A stretch of 64,000 bases of DNA from Panicum virgatum (taxonomy: Eukaryota; Streptophyta; Magnoliopsida; Poales; Poaceae): positions 248,001 to 312,000 of the forward strand of contig NC_053142.1 in assembly GCF_016808335.1 (NCBI RefSeq), in the 5' to 3' direction. Below, piece by piece: positions 21,716 through 34,499 of the stretch. Made by a program: the position numbers and the translations under genes. The first letter of the stretch is position 1. Each line of letters begins with the position of its first letter. The notes below the pieces were generated by a model, which saw only the letters and a list, made by a program, of their open reading frames with translations, ran no database searches and had not been told where the DNA came from.

Positions 21716-23055
21716 ATTTATATTTTTCGGAGAACAGATAAAATCGGACTCATGTTATGCTACGTACAGATTTATTGCTTGATCTTAATTTTGTAATTAA
21801 CCTACTAGCCACGAACGAAACAACATAAGAAATAAGGATACCCATGATATATACCTGGCTGCTGAATAGGGCCGGTAGTATGGACGACAAGTGATGATTC
21901 GACCCCTTTACGCTGTCAAACCATTAACCAGTGATGATGCAAGGCGTTGCAAACACAGGTCAGATATATAAAATGACACAACACGCTAGGCAGGCATGGA
22001 GCATGTTAATTGTCCGTCGCAGCAGCCTTATTATATACAATCCGACATCACCAAAGCAGCGAAAGGGAAAGGGAAAAAAAGAAAAAGAAAAAGGGGGAAA
22101 AGAAAAAGGAAAGAGTACCTTGGGTACTAGAACAAAGCAAAGAATCGCTTATAATATATGACAGTGACAGACAGATACTAATTTGGACCTGAGGAGTATT
22201 TCCGTATGCTTCATATATATAAAGGACATGCAAAGCTGGATTACCTAGTGTTCAAAATTTGCGTGATAAACAAATGCATACTTCAAGCATGGTGAAGTAG
22301 TGAAGTGAATCAATGTATTCTCATGGCGTTCATAAGTACCAAAAGCATGTGACGGGGTATGTAGTCTAGTGAGTGTGACAACCTTAGTAGCACCTTAGAT
22401 TAATTTTGGGTTCGTTCGACTCTCGGTGGGAATGAATTATTCTAAATTTTCACTGTGTCATTCTTTCGATGTTAAGCGACGTGTACTTTCACAACGACAT
22501 ACATGCCTTAATTTCATCAATCACAAGATTTGTTGGCTCAGTGTGGCTCAACCTCTAAGAGGTAATTATAGGCGAAGGGTATGCTGCGTGCATTAATAGG
22601 GGAAAGTATATTTGTGTTTATAATCGTCTGTCCATGTAGTGTCTGTAGTTAGTAATAAATAAATAAATAAATGCCAAAACATATGGATGAATAGATACGA
22701 AACATGGCACCACATAACATATTTTGTTCAAATACACCAAGCCTCCAGTTACGAGTAAGTAACATTTTCGGTTATCCTGAGTCAATCATTCAAGTCTTTA
22801 TTAATCATTTTCTATGTTGGGCATGGATATTTTCATTACCAGGGATTTGTCTAAAAATGTGATACATATTCGAAAGGAGTTTGTTCTTCCACTGATGCAA
22901 CTAGGGACAAAAACATGAGGAAACAGTCGAAAATGGTACCAAAATACAGAAAACAAGTTGGCGAATGATTTTACTATATTCATGAAATGAAAAGAAACAA
23001 AAAGATTAATGTAAATCGAACAAGTGCATTCACCTTATACATTATGAGGAACTAT
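21716..23055. repeat. Left flank of the central CACTA element, duplicated at 34500-35847
   Basis: Nearly identical to 34500-35847, including a purine-rich tract (about 22055-22115) and an ATAA microsatellite (about 22655-22672). The copy continues into the first 640 bp of the CACTA element itself, so the repeated unit spans the element's left border. Confidence 0.9.
21858..21935 (-). other. Possible 5'-UTR exon of ankyrin gene B
   Basis: Minus-strand CAGCAGCCAG followed by GTATATATC gives a good donor, and TCTCTGTAG just before the B start codon gives an acceptor, leaving an intron of about 910 bp. This is inference from splice signals only. The same segment recurs near 34645-34720 in the copied CACTA flank. 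Confidence 0.25.
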
Positions 23056-23075
23056 CACTACTAGAAAACAGGCCA

Positions 23076-23426
23076 AAGGTCCTGGCCAAAGGTACCAGTT
23101 GCTTTTGCAACCGGTACTTTGGCCAGCGGCGACCAAAGGTAAGGGGTTTGGTACCGGGTTAAAGCATTACCCGGTACCAAAACCCAGTATAGGCACCGGT
23201 TAGAGCCACTAACCGGTACCAAAAGAACAAGGAGGAATAGGTACCGGTTGGTGGCACCAACCAGTGCCTAAAGGGCGGACAATGGCACCGGGTTTTGCCA
23301 TGACCCGGTGCCGCCACGTGCCCACAACAAAAGCACCGGTTGGTAACTTCAACCGGTGCCTATGCCTATTGTTTGGTACCGGTTGTTGAGCATCAACCGA
23401 TGCCTTTGAGCCATGCCTATAAATAC
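23076..23426 (+). promoter_or_regulatory. Subterminal repeat array and TATA box of CACTA gene 1
   Basis: At least six paired motifs of the form GGTACCGGTT / AACCGGTACC (with GGCACCGGTT variants) are arranged as short inverted repeats. They end at a TATA box, CTATAAATA (23418-23426). In En/Spm such motifs bind the element's regulatory protein and are targets of methylation; here that role is inferred. Confidence 0.75.
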
Positions 23427-24115
23427 CCCAACGCCTCCCCCCTCCAAGCTGTCGTGAACTCACTGTTCATGGCAGCTAAGTGAGGGGAGGGGAGGCGAAT
23501 TTTTGTTTTTTTTCAAAAAAAGTTAGTTATTTTTCTCCATAACTTAGCAATTGGTTTTTAGAAGCAGTTATCACTTAATTTAGTATATACATGTGATAAT
23601 TATTTTTAGTTGTAGCATTTTATTGTAGTTATATGCGTTATCAATTTATTTGATATGTGAATACTATCAAATTATTGTATTTATATGTTTTATCAATTTA
23701 TTTGATAAGTGAATAGTATATATTTATTATAGTTATATGCATTATCAATTATATATTTGAATTCAAATTTTGTATGGAAATATTATCAATTACATATGCA
23801 AGGGTGCTTTATTTAGATCCTTCAAAATTCCAAAACTTTACAAGATTCTACATTCGAGATGCATGCTGCGCCAATTCGAGACCCGCAGCTCAGCTAGGCC
23901 AGAAGGCCACATGCGTCGTTTCTTGTACAAAAATATAAAGTTCCATATAGAGAAACAAAGTTTTTAAACAGTCATGCAGTCAGAAGGCCATATGCATCGT
24001 TATAATTTTGTAGTTAAGTTTTATTAATAGCGTATTCAATGTTAGTTATAAATTGGTAGTATGAATGAACAATTTGTACACTACAATGATGTATATAAAT
24101 ATATTGTGGACCCAG

Positions 24116-27100
24116 ATGAGTCGGCAATGGATGTACATGGCTGACCGGCGTTCAAAGGAGTTCATTGATGGCGTGCATGAATTCATAGAAGTGGCCGAGA
24201 AACACAAGTATGGCGGTTTCGTTCGTTGTCCATGCAAATTCTGTAAGAATGAGAAGGATTACTCATCATCAAGAACCATCCACAGTCACTTGTTCAATAG
24301 TGGTTTCATGCCGAACTACTATATTTGGACCAAGCATGGCGAAAGAGGAATTATGCTGGATAATAATGTAGAAGAAGAGGACAAGATTCCTGACTTTGCA
24401 GCCAATTATAATGCCTTTTTCAATGACACTGCAATGGGTGAGCCTGAAGAAGATACTGAAGGATGCGTTGTAGAAGATGATCTTGGTCAGATGCTACGCG
24501 AAGCTGTGGAAGGTTGCGAAACAGAAAAGGAATCGAGAGATCTGAAGCGTATGTTGGAGGACTACGGAACATTGTTGTACCCTGATTGCAAACAAGACCA
24601 AAAAAAGTTGGGTACCACATTGGAATTTTTGCAATGGAAGGCATCAAATGGTTTGTCTGACAAGGGATTCGAGGAGTTGCTAAAACTTATAAAAAACATA
24701 CTCCCTAAGGGTAACACCTTGCCGGCGACAACATACGAGGCAAAAAAAGTTGCTTGTCCTTTAGGATTAGAGGTACAGAAAATACATGCTTGTCCTAATG
24801 ACTGCATCCTATATCGAGGTGAGTATGAAAATTTGGATTCATGCCCTGTATGCAACGCATGCCGGTATAAGATCCCTCGAGATGATCCAGGAGACGTTGA
24901 GGGGATGCGTGTCAAGAAGAGGGTGCCTGCCAAGGTAATGTGGTATTTCCCTCTAATACCATGTCTGAAACGTTTGTTCATGAACAAAACGAATGCTAAA
25001 TTGATGCAATGGCACAAAGAAGAACATAAGCAAGACAATATGTTGAGACACCCCGCTTATGGGTCGCAGTGGAGAAAAGTGGACAGAACATTCCCAACAT
25101 TTGCAAATGATGCTAGGAATATAAGGTTCGGCTTAAGTACGGATGACATGAATCCTTTCGGTGAGTAGAGCAGTGGCCATAGTACCTAGCTTGTGACACT
25201 CTGTATATACAACCTTCCTCCCTGGTTGTGTATGAAGCGGAAATTCATTATGATGCCGGTGCTTATCCCCGGCTCGAAGCAACCCGGTAACGATATAGAT
25301 GTGTATTTGAAACTACTGATTGGGAATCTTCTATTATTGTGGAAAGAGGAGGGTGTTCGTATGTGGGATGCGCACGCAGAGGATCATTTTAACCTTCGTG
25401 CATTGCTTTTCGTAACCACCAACGATTGGCCAGCACTAAGTAACCTCTCTGAACAATCCAATAAGGGTTATAGGGCATGCACCCATTGTTTAGAAGAAAC
25501 CGACAGCAGGTACCTCAAGCACTGTACGAAGATCGTGTATATGGGTCATCGTCGATTTCTTCCGATCAAGCCTAGGCACCGTTGTGGGAAAATGGTGTTT
25601 GAAATGGTCAAGGATATAAAAATAGTATTCGGAAAAGGAACCGGCAGCAGATCAGTGCAGAGTGATGACGGACGTGCACCTATGTCGAAGAATAAGAGTA
25701 TTTTTTGGGATTTACCTTATTGGGAAGTCTTAGACGTCCGCCACGCAATTGATGTGATGCACCTAACAAAAAATCTTTGTGTGAACCTTCTAGGCTTCCT
25801 TGGTGTCTACAATAAGCCAAAGGATACATTGGAAGCGCGGCAAGATCTTCAACGTATGAAACAATGGGATGCCCTACATCCAGAAAAAAGGGATAAAGAA
25901 CGTCATTATCTAGGTCCTGCATGCTACACTCTTAGTAAGGAAGAGAGGCAAAGTATGTTCGACTGTTTGAACAGTATCAAGGTCCCATCAGGCTACTCTT
26001 CGAATATAAAGAGGCTACTGAACTTGAAAGGGAAGAAATTCGCACACGTAAAGTCCCATGACTGTCACGTGTTGATGACGCAATTGATTCCAGTTGCACT
26101 TAGAGGTATTCTACCAATCATAAAGCTATGCGCCTTTCTCAACACAATTTCTTAGAAGGCAATCGATCTATCGAGTTTAAGCAGGCTACAAGAGGATGTT
26201 GTTCAAAGTTTAGTCAGTTTTGAAATAATATTTCCTCCATCATTCTTTAATATTATGACGCATCTTCTAGTTCACCTAGTCAAAGAGATTGGTATTCTCG
26301 GTCCTGTTTTCCTTCATAATATGTTCCCTTTTGAACGATACTTTGCAGTCCTAAAGAAATACGTTCGTAATCGGCCTCATCCGGAAGGAAGCATTGCGAA
26401 GGGTTACGTCACAGAGGAGATCATTGAGTTTTGTGTTGACTATGTGGAAGAACTCTGCCCAATTGGGATTCCAGTATCACGTCATGAGGGGAGGCTGATT
26501 GGAAAGGGCACACTTGGAAGAAAATCAGTAAATGCCACAGATCATGCCACGTTGAGTAAAACACATCTCACAGTTCTGCAACAATCAGTCTTGGTGGCTC
26601 CATACATGGAGGAGCACATGCAAATTGTGCGAAGCATATACCCTTTGAAGTCTCAGACATGGACTACAAAACATCATAACGATACATTCGCCACCTGGTT
26701 GCAGAAGGAAGTCATGGCCAACGATCAAATTCATGAGCAGCTAGCTTGGCTGGCTAGGGGTCCGGCAAATTCAATCCTGATGTACCAAGGATATGAAATT
26801 AATGGTTACACATTTTATACAAGAGCCCAAGATAACAAGAGCACCAATCAAAATAGTGGTGTCCGTATAGATGCCACCGACTAGTGGCCAAACGAACTCA
26901 TATTTTGGTTACATTGAAGAGATCTGGGAACTCGACTATGGGCCGTTGAAGATACCTCTATTTCGTTGTCAATGGGTTAAACTCACAAGAAAAGGTGTCG
27001 ATATCGATGAGCATGGAATGACAACGGTAGACCTCAAAGAGCTTAGCTATCGAGACAAACCATTCGTCCTAGCTAAAGATGTCACTCAAGTTTTCTATGT

Positions 27101-27395
27101 GCAAGACATGTCTAGCAAACCGAGAAAGGACAAGTCTAGGAATAAATCAAGTTTTGTAGGTGCCGGAGATGAGCCAAAGCGCCATATTGTTCTTGTAGGA
27201 AAAAGGAAAATTGTGGGAGTCGACGATGTCACAGATGAAGAAGAATACAATAAGGTTGAAGATATGACTCCGTTCGCAGTGGAGGTTGACACAAGTATTC
27301 TTTTAGCCGAAGAGGAGGCTCCGTACGCACGTCATGATCATAATGAAGGGACGATTGTAAAGCGAACCATCGTTAATATTTCCTTAGTTGAATGA
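24116..27395 (+). pseudogene. CACTA TNP2-type transposase, disrupted
   Basis: The likely start is the ATG at 24116 (MSRQWMYMADRRSKEF), where related proteins begin, although an in-frame ATG exists at 24065. In order: transposase-associated domain with CPCKFCKN zinc-binding residues (about 24210-24250), tnp2 transposase core (about 24900-25900, with FNLRALLFVTTNDWPALSNL), DUF4218-like part (about 26080-26560, with HLLVHLVKEIGILGPVFLHN) and DUF4216-like part (about 26900-27150, with SYFGYIEEIWELDYGPL). Lesions: TAG at 25166-25168, TAG at 26153-26155 where a glutamine codon is expected, and a frameshift near 26880. One frame otherwise carries the reading throughout, apparently without introns. 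It would encode the DDE-type transposase that binds the element ends. Confidence 0.9.
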
Positions 27396-27770
27396 TTATG
27401 TCTTGTAATATTTTCTGTGAATATTATCAGATTTCTTATGCAATGAATTGATTTATTAGGCAATTAAATGATTTATTATGCAATTATTTTATTTATTATG
27501 CAATTAAAATAATTAGTTATGCACCTAAATGATTTATCATTTAGTAATTAGAATTATTGTGCATTTAAATGATTTATTATGCAATTATTTGATTTATTAT
27601 GCAATTAAAATAATTAGTTATGCACCTAAATGATTTATTATGTAGTAATTAAAATTATTGTGCATTTAAATGATTTATTATGCAATTATTTGATTTATTA
27701 TGATTTATTATGCAATTAAAATAATTAGTTATGCACCTAAATGATTTGTTAGGAAATTATAAGAGAAAAA
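27396..27770. repeat. AT-rich tandem-like repeats
   Basis: Phrases TATGCAATTAAAATAATTAG and CACCTAAATGATTTATTATG recur about three times at intervals of roughly 110-120 bp. The equivalent stretch in the right-hand CACTA is 63480-63890, with its own repeat pattern. Confidence 0.7.
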
Positions 27771-27832
27771 GAAAGGCGAAAAGAAAAGAGAACCATTAGT
27801 ACAGGTTGGATACCTTACCGGCCTATTTGGGT

Positions 27833-27907
27833 AAAAAAAGTGGGGCATCGCGTGGGAGTCGAACTGTGGCCGCGGAGCTCAAATTACATCGCATTAACAT
27901 TGAGATA
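27833..27907 (-). other. Degenerate tRNA-like pol III module inside CACTA
   Basis: Read on the minus strand: TATCTCAATGT (27897-27907, A-box position), AGTTCGACTCC (27855-27865, B-box position), then a T7 run (complement of 27833-27839). It is the counterpart of a better-preserved module at 63364-63435. Both boxes have drifted and no cloverleaf can be drawn. Confidence 0.5.
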
Positions 27908-27959
27908 CTGAAGAATTCCATTCAAATCCGGTCAAAGTCGACAGAAAAGTTAATTTCAA

Positions 27960-28165
27960 AAGGCCTAAGATACCAGTTCCAGAAGTCCACCCGGTACCAT
28001 AGTTGATTTTTATTTCCCGCCAGTTGGGGCCTAAGGCACCTGGTGTGCCAAGAACTGGTACCTTAGACTTGCCAAGGGTACCGGGTGGGTCAACAACTGG
28101 TATCTAAGGATTACATAGGTACCGGTTGTGTTTTTTACCCGGTACCTTTGGCCTGGGGTATAAAT
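27960..28165 (+). promoter_or_regulatory. Internal motif cluster and TATA box of CACTA gene 2
   Basis: Motifs of the same GGTACCGG / CCGGTACC type as at the element ends are clustered here in the interior, ending just before TATAAAT at 28159-28165. The same order is kept in the right-hand element (63104-63330). It is probably the promoter of the second gene. Confidence 0.65.
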
Positions 28166-31100
28166 CCGTCTCCTCTGCTTCTTCCTCCCAATTCTCTATT
28201 GCTCATCGCCTCCTCCAGTCGAGCACCGCCACGCGCCCTCTCATCGTCGTGCCGCTACCGCCGCATCGTCGTGCCGCCGCCACCTCGTCGTGTGCCGCCG
28301 CCTCCGCTTCTTCTCTGCGTTCCACCGGCGGCATCCGCCTGTGCCGGTGGCCCTCCTCCACACGCACTAGCCCGCGCCAACTTGGTCGTCGTGGACGTCG
28401 ACTCCGGCGACCGTCCCGTGCCAACCTCGTCGTCGTCATCGACCTCCTCGACCTCTCCGGTGGTCGAGCCGTCCTCGATCGCCGTCGCCGGCCCTCCTCG
28501 ACGCCGCGCGCCGACTCGCCTCCTCCACCGCGCCGCCCCTTCACCCGGCAGCAAGCCGGCCACCCCACTGCGACGCCGGTGCCCTCCTACGCGCCGCGCG
28601 CCGACTCACCTCCTCCACCGCGTCGCGCCGAGCTGCTCCCCCTCCACCAGTGGCGCCGCCGACCTCCCCATCGACGTAAGCAACAATGGCGCCGCCACCG
28701 CCTCTTGCATTTTCATATTTTTATTAATTATTATATGTAATGTGTAATTTTCCTATTTTTTATTTCTATTTCTACTATTTAATTATGTAGTGAATAATTT
28801 AGTATAATAAAAAAGAATGTATAGAATTGAGTAAAATTTAGGTAAAACAATTAGTTTTATTGTTAAGTAGATAGTTTAGTTTTATTTAGTTTAAAATTTA
28901 TTTATTTTAGAGATTGCTGGATAGTTTAGTTTTATTTAGTTTAAAATTTAATTGTTTTAGTGATAACTATATAGTATAGTTTTATTTAGTTTAAAATTTA
29001 ATTGTTTAGTGATAACTAGAAAGTATATAATTTATCTATATTAGTTTCATGTATAATTTGTATAATTAGTTTGTTATGTATATGTATATACTATATAATG
29101 TATAATTAGATAGAATTTAAATAATTTCTGTATAATTAGTTTGTATTATATATGTATATAGTATTTAGATGTGTAATTTATTATTTTTTCTTTACATGTG
29201 TAATTTAGATGTACTTGGACCGCATGTTAATTTATTTATATACATTAGTTACAGAATTTAGTTAGAGAAGGAAATGGAGCGAATTTAGTTAGAGAGAATG
29301 TAGTCATTATTTTTTTTGCCATTATTTGATATTATCTAGAATTTAGTTATTTCATATATAGAAGGAAATGAAGAGAATTTAGAGTGAGAATTTAGAGAGA
29401 ATTTAGTTATTTCTTTTATTATGTCTTATGTAGTGTATAATTGTGTCATTCAAAGATTTTATTTAATCATGTATTTAATGGTTAGAAGACGACAACATGT
29501 ATTTCACTGTATAATGTAATAACGACGATGAGTAATGACGACGACAATAAGTAATGACGACAACGAGTAATGACAAGTAACGACGACGAGTAATAATTTT
29601 ATGTACAATTCTTGATTACATATATTACATTTATAATTTAGATTGATTTAAATTAATTCTCGTACTCGAACCCGTTCGTATTCGCTCTCTAACTCACTCA
29701 CGCATTCGCCGTCCCTCGACTCTCGACCTCGACCCTCGACCCCGACTCTCAACCCCGTCCCTCGACTCTCGACCTCGACCCTCAACCCTAGACCTCGACC
29801 CTCAACCCTCAACCCCGTTCCTCGACCCGGTTCCACGACACACACACACTCCCACTAACACACACACACACATACACACACGCACTATCTAATACACTCT
29901 AATACACACACACACACACACTCACTAACACACACAGACACACACACACTCTAACACACACACAAACACACCCTAACACACACGAACACACCCTAACACA
30001 CTCTAACACATTTATATAAAGTATCGACCCTCGACCCTCGACACACACACACACTCACTCACACACACTCACACACTGACTCACACACACACTAACTCTC
30101 TCTCTCTCTTTCTCTATCCCACTAACACACAAATACACAGACACACACACCCACACACACTGACTCACACACACACAACTCTCTCTCTCTTTCTCTGTCC
30201 CTCTAACATACACACACACTCTCTCTCTCAAACACGCATATTCGTTCAAAGAATTGAATTCTGCTGCTTCATTTAAGGATGGACACATACTCTAACATAT
30301 TTTTACGGTTTCAGTTAAGGATGGACCCCTTCGGTGATGACGAGGTCGCTAAGCAATACATGTTGGATGCAATAAATGAAGATACGAGGGCCAACACCAC
30401 CCAGCCAATCGCTGAAGAAGATGCTCGGACAGCTGATTTGTTCCTGAATATGTCTGGAGATGCTGATGAAGAAGATGATGACTTTGCACCGCCGCCCAAT
30501 CAACAGCAGCATGTTCCAGTATGAATCTTAAAACTATATACATGGTGACTTCGGTAGATTAGTTTGGAGATTAACATATCTTTTCTGTAATTTAGTCGAC
30601 CTCCGCATCGACTTCGTTGAGCCAGTCAAAAGGGAGACGCCGGCCAACCAAGAAAATGGAGGGAAGACAGGTCGTCACAGAAGTGGACGCAGAGGGCTGT
30701 CCAAGTGCTCCAGAGGCTGCTAGCACAAAATTTGTCAACCAATGTGGGGTTATTGTTCGGGCAAGAATTCTGATCACCACAAGACTATGGCAAACGAGCA
30801 AACCCGAAGAACAGCAACACGCGGTGCCTGCACATTAGAAGGAAATGCTATGGGCAGAACTCAAGGATATGTTCACTCTTCCTGAAGGAGTTGACCAAGA
30901 ACTTGTGAAGAAATATGCCCTGAAAAAGATGGCCCTTGCCTTTGCAACTTTCAAGAAGAAGTTGTACATCAATTACATCAAGAAGGATAAGGAGCCAAAC
31001 TGGGACGATCTTCCTCAGGTTAAACCATACTGGGAGTGTTCAAACAATACAAACTATCAGAGGAAGCCCAAGAAAAATCCGAACAAGACAAGGTGAATGC

Positions 31101-33977
31101 AGCAAATAAGAAGTACAACCATCACCTTGGGGCTGCCGGGTACAAGAAGTTAGTTAAAAAATGGCAGAAGATGGAGCAGGACCATATGGATAGAGGCATC
31201 AGGCTGACGACTTGGGATTGGCCGGATAGATCCAAGTGGTGGTTATTTTCTAATGGTATGACACTAAACTAGTTGGATGGAAGTTTGGTCGTGCCCGAGC
31301 ATATGCAAGAAGTGTCCCGCGATCTAGTCGCTGCAATAGATGAGACCCAACAAGGAACATTCCAGCCTCAAAGGGAGAATGATGAGCTGACAAGGGCATT
31401 AAAGAATCCGGAACACCCTGGACGAGCCCGCGGCATCGGCATGGTCCCATGGAAAGTTGCTTGTGCCGGAGATTCCTCTTACAAGACTCACCGAAAGAGC
31501 AAAGCCGAACAGGAAGAGAAACTTCGTGCCATACGAGAAGAGATGAACAGGAAGGTTGCGTCCTTGGAATCTCAGATGGACGCCAGGGTCAATGAGGCAA
31601 TGCAGCTAGCTCTGAGCCAAAGGGGCACTGCTGGGTCGCACCCGGATGTTGTGATAAGCCCGGCCTCTCAGCGATGCAGCAGCTGTGCATCCACAGCGGC
31701 GCCCGACGTACAAGAAGAACAGCAACCCCAGATTGAGCCAACGGCGGTAGATAACCAGAGGTATCCAGTGGATGATGTCACCATGCCGACATCGTGCGAG
31801 CAAGAAATATATCCATTCATGTCGCATACGGGTCAGCCCTGCCCCTGAATCCTTCTACTACAATTCATGGAAGGCCTATACCCCCTGGCTACACCTCCGT
31901 CACAGTCGAGCAGATAGTTGGAAACAATGAGGATCTTGAGCTCGACTTCGTTGGAGGGGATGGAGAGAAGACATTGGTAGATGCACTACACGGGCTCGTT
32001 CTATGGCGCAAGGCCGACATCAAACTTACTGCAAGCACATCGACTCCTGTGCAGACCGATCGCCCGTCTCCGTGGCCTCCCTCACCGCCGTCCCCACAAC
32101 CGCCGGCGCAAAGGGCCACGAGTACTCCAACTCCTCCTGCCACAGAAAAAGGAAAGAAAAAGACAGCATCCCTCCCAGCAGCTGGACCCTCAAAGAAGAA
32201 GCAGAAAACTGTCGAAAGAAAATTAACCTACGAGAAAACCGCTGAGGAGTTGGAATAAGAGACTGCTCGATATATAAAAGAACAATTGAAGCCTAAAGTC
32301 CCCCCGCCGAGGGAAAAGGTACCTCTAGAACTAGGGAAAAAGCTTCTCGCAAACCTAGACAACCCACCAAAAACGAAAAGCTTACCCTCGGAATATGATC
32401 GTACTCTGACAAAGGCACACAAGGTGAGAAATCTGAAGAAAAAATGTGGCAAGACCATTCCTTAGCTTGGCACACAACAAAAAGAACTCGAGCCCCTCCG
32501 GGTGCCAGGGTTGCCACTCCTACACCCGACGGACGTACAACTCCAGGCGGGCCTACAACCGTGATATTTCTTTCTGAAACTGGATTAACGCTAGAGGTGG
32601 CAATGGGGCAAGTGGAGGCAGAAATCCCTGTCGCTCCCGTTCTTACTCCATTCCAGCATGGAAAACCTTTTGTCATTGAGGAAGAGGAGAAAAGTCTAGG
32701 CACGCAGATGTTCAATTTGCATAGATGGTACCGGCGAATGTCAAATGACGAAGGGAAAATATTTGGAATCAAGTATCGTGACCATGATTTCTTCCGCGGG
32801 GAGGACGACTTCTAGGTATACTTCGAAAATTTATATCACATTTACCATCGACAAGCCCTCGACGTCTCTATCATCACCATTTGGGTTTTGTGAGTATCAC
32901 TTACCTCTACATTAATACTTTTTGTTAACAAGAATATAATTATATGTGTGTTTTATAAAATTTCTATTGTATCGTTTAGACAGGAGTCCCAAAGAAGCCG
33001 AAAACATAGATGGCACCATCAAATCGCTTCATGTCTCCTTTGCTAGTCAACCAGAAAGTGCTCAACGAAAATTACAAGGAAACGTGCCAAAACATGTACG
33101 ATTCGTTGACTAGGCAAAATTACAAATCCTATATATTCATACCATACAACTTTGGGTAAGCATTAGTCGACTCAATCCTCTGTTATATTACTAAATAAAT
33201 ACTAAGTCGTCTAATGCATGTATGTATATATCCTATCTATATCTGCAGTTATCATTGGATTTTATTCATACTTTCTGTAGAGACCGGCAATCTTATAGTC
33301 TTTGACTCAATGAGAAATCCAAAGTCCGCAATCTAACATATCCTAGACCCCTTGAACAGATAAGTTTAGTTTGCACAATCAACTCTTTTTTCTGTTAATA
33401 ACAATTACTAAATATCAAACATAACTTTGAGCGCAGGGTTTGGAAAAAATTTGTGAAAAATAACAAAGGACGTGGTCAATGGAGGCCCGAACTGAACTTT
33501 AACATGAATTATCCGGTATGTTGATTCATAAAGATTTGTCTAGTTAAGTATATAATCCCAAATTGTTCTAAATTGAGTAATTTATTTGTTTCTCCTTAAG
33601 TGTGCGAGACAACAACAAGGAACTGATTGGTGTGGGTACTACGAATGCGACTACTTACACATCATGACTCCATGCAGGAAGGCTACTGATGAAGACACGA
33701 GAGTACGTCCAAACCGTTCACTAGTACATTTTCATAATTGTACTAACGCACATGATGTTAATCCTTTTTTCCTAAATGATAAATGTCTTAAATGGGGGGT
33801 GAATGTTACTCTACTGATCGGATCAACGCCGTGTGCGAGCAGCTCGCCGAATTCATTTTGAACGAGATCTTGGATCCTAGAGGCGAGTTCTACCACGACG
33901 GTCACATCCATAGAGGACTTCCACCGACATCCATAGAGGACTGCAAACATGACTTGTACATTTGTAAATATTTTTAA
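28166..33977 (+). pseudogene. CACTA gene 2: Ptta/En-Spm domain joined to Ulp1 (C48) protease, disrupted
   Basis: A GC-rich non-coding first exon ends at 28675 with donor GTAAGC; the intron reaches 30314 (acceptor TTTCAG) and the ATG is at 30321 (MDPFGDDEVAKQYM). After another intron the Ptta/En-Spm transposase domain follows (30596-31420; RENDELTRALKNPEHPGR), then a Pro/Lys linker (32040-32260), then C48 protease exons to about 33977, with HWIL (33250), IVFDSM (33300) and DWCGYYEC (33630). Lesions: TAG at 30838, a frameshift near 31050, TAG at 31270-31272 (shared with the right-hand copy), TAA in the HWIL exon near 33335, and others. The domain pairing suggests a DNA-binding TNPA/TNP1-like factor carrying a deSUMOylase-type protease; activity is not demonstrated. 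Confidence 0.75.
29655..30235. repeat. Microsatellite block in the first intron of CACTA gene 2
   Basis: First a degenerate 6-7 bp repeat built on CCTCGACC/CCTCAACC (29695-29840), then CA-rich runs with CTAACACACA and CTCTCTCT phrases to 30235. At the same intron position the right-hand CACTA carries an unrelated 228-bp satellite. Confidence 0.9.
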
Positions 33978-34204
33978 ATGTTATGCCTTGATGTTTGTAA
34001 ATTTGTAAATATATTAGTTCATCTAATTAGCTGAATTATATGCTCTCATTTCACTTATAGTTAGTTTCAAATATTCTCCGAAAACGAACACAAACGACCA
34101 ATGAACGTATAGTACTGTAGAGCTTGAGTGCGTTTAGCAATTATAAAGGAATAAATAGTAATAAATATAACAAACAAAACTGGATTTGGGGAAAAAAAGA
34201 GAAA

Positions 34205-34485
34205 AAGTCATTGGTACCGGTTGAAAAGACCAACCGGTACCAAAGGGGCTGCCACGCTGACCGGTTGGAAAGACCAACCGGTACCAAAAGGGCTGCCACC
34301 TTGCGTCAGCGTGGCAGCCTCTTTGGTACCGGTTGGTCTTTCCAACCGGCACCAATGGAAGCCTAAGGCACTAGTTGAAAAACTCGATGTCTTAAGGTGA
34401 GGCCATTGGTTTCGGTTGGCGGGAACCGGTTGGAAAACCGGTGCCTAAGGCCTTTTCCAACCGGTTCTCATAGCCTGTTTTCCAG
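34205..34485 (+). repeat. Right subterminal repeats of the central CACTA
   Basis: Inverted motifs GGTACCGGTTG...CAACCGGTACC occur in at least three pairs, ending in the damaged terminus. Confidence 0.8.
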
Positions 34486-34499
34486 GATCTCCGGGCTCC

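Larger units (their letters stand above)
23056..34485 (+). mobile_element. CACTA (En/Spm) transposon, about 11.4 kb
   Basis: Left terminus CACTACTAGAAAACAGGCC at 23056, preceded by TAT. At the right end the complementary terminus is recognisable only as GCCTGTTTTCCAG (to 34485) and then lost, so the last few bases of the inverted repeat are missing. Inside, in order: subterminal motifs with promoter, TNP2 transposase pseudogene, AT-rich repeats, a degenerate tRNA-like module, an internal motif cluster with a second promoter, and the Ptta-Ulp1 gene. Both genes carry stops or frameshifts and the right TIR is damaged, so it should be non-autonomous and probably immobile. Confidence 0.92.

Noticed and set aside
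28085..28747. 220-codon proline-rich frame and overlapping 204-codon frame inside CACTA
   Set aside because: They lie in the GC-rich leader exon between a TATA box and a GTAAGC donor; the ATG of the next exon gives the recognised protein. The right-hand counterpart (62562-63068) does not preserve the peptide.
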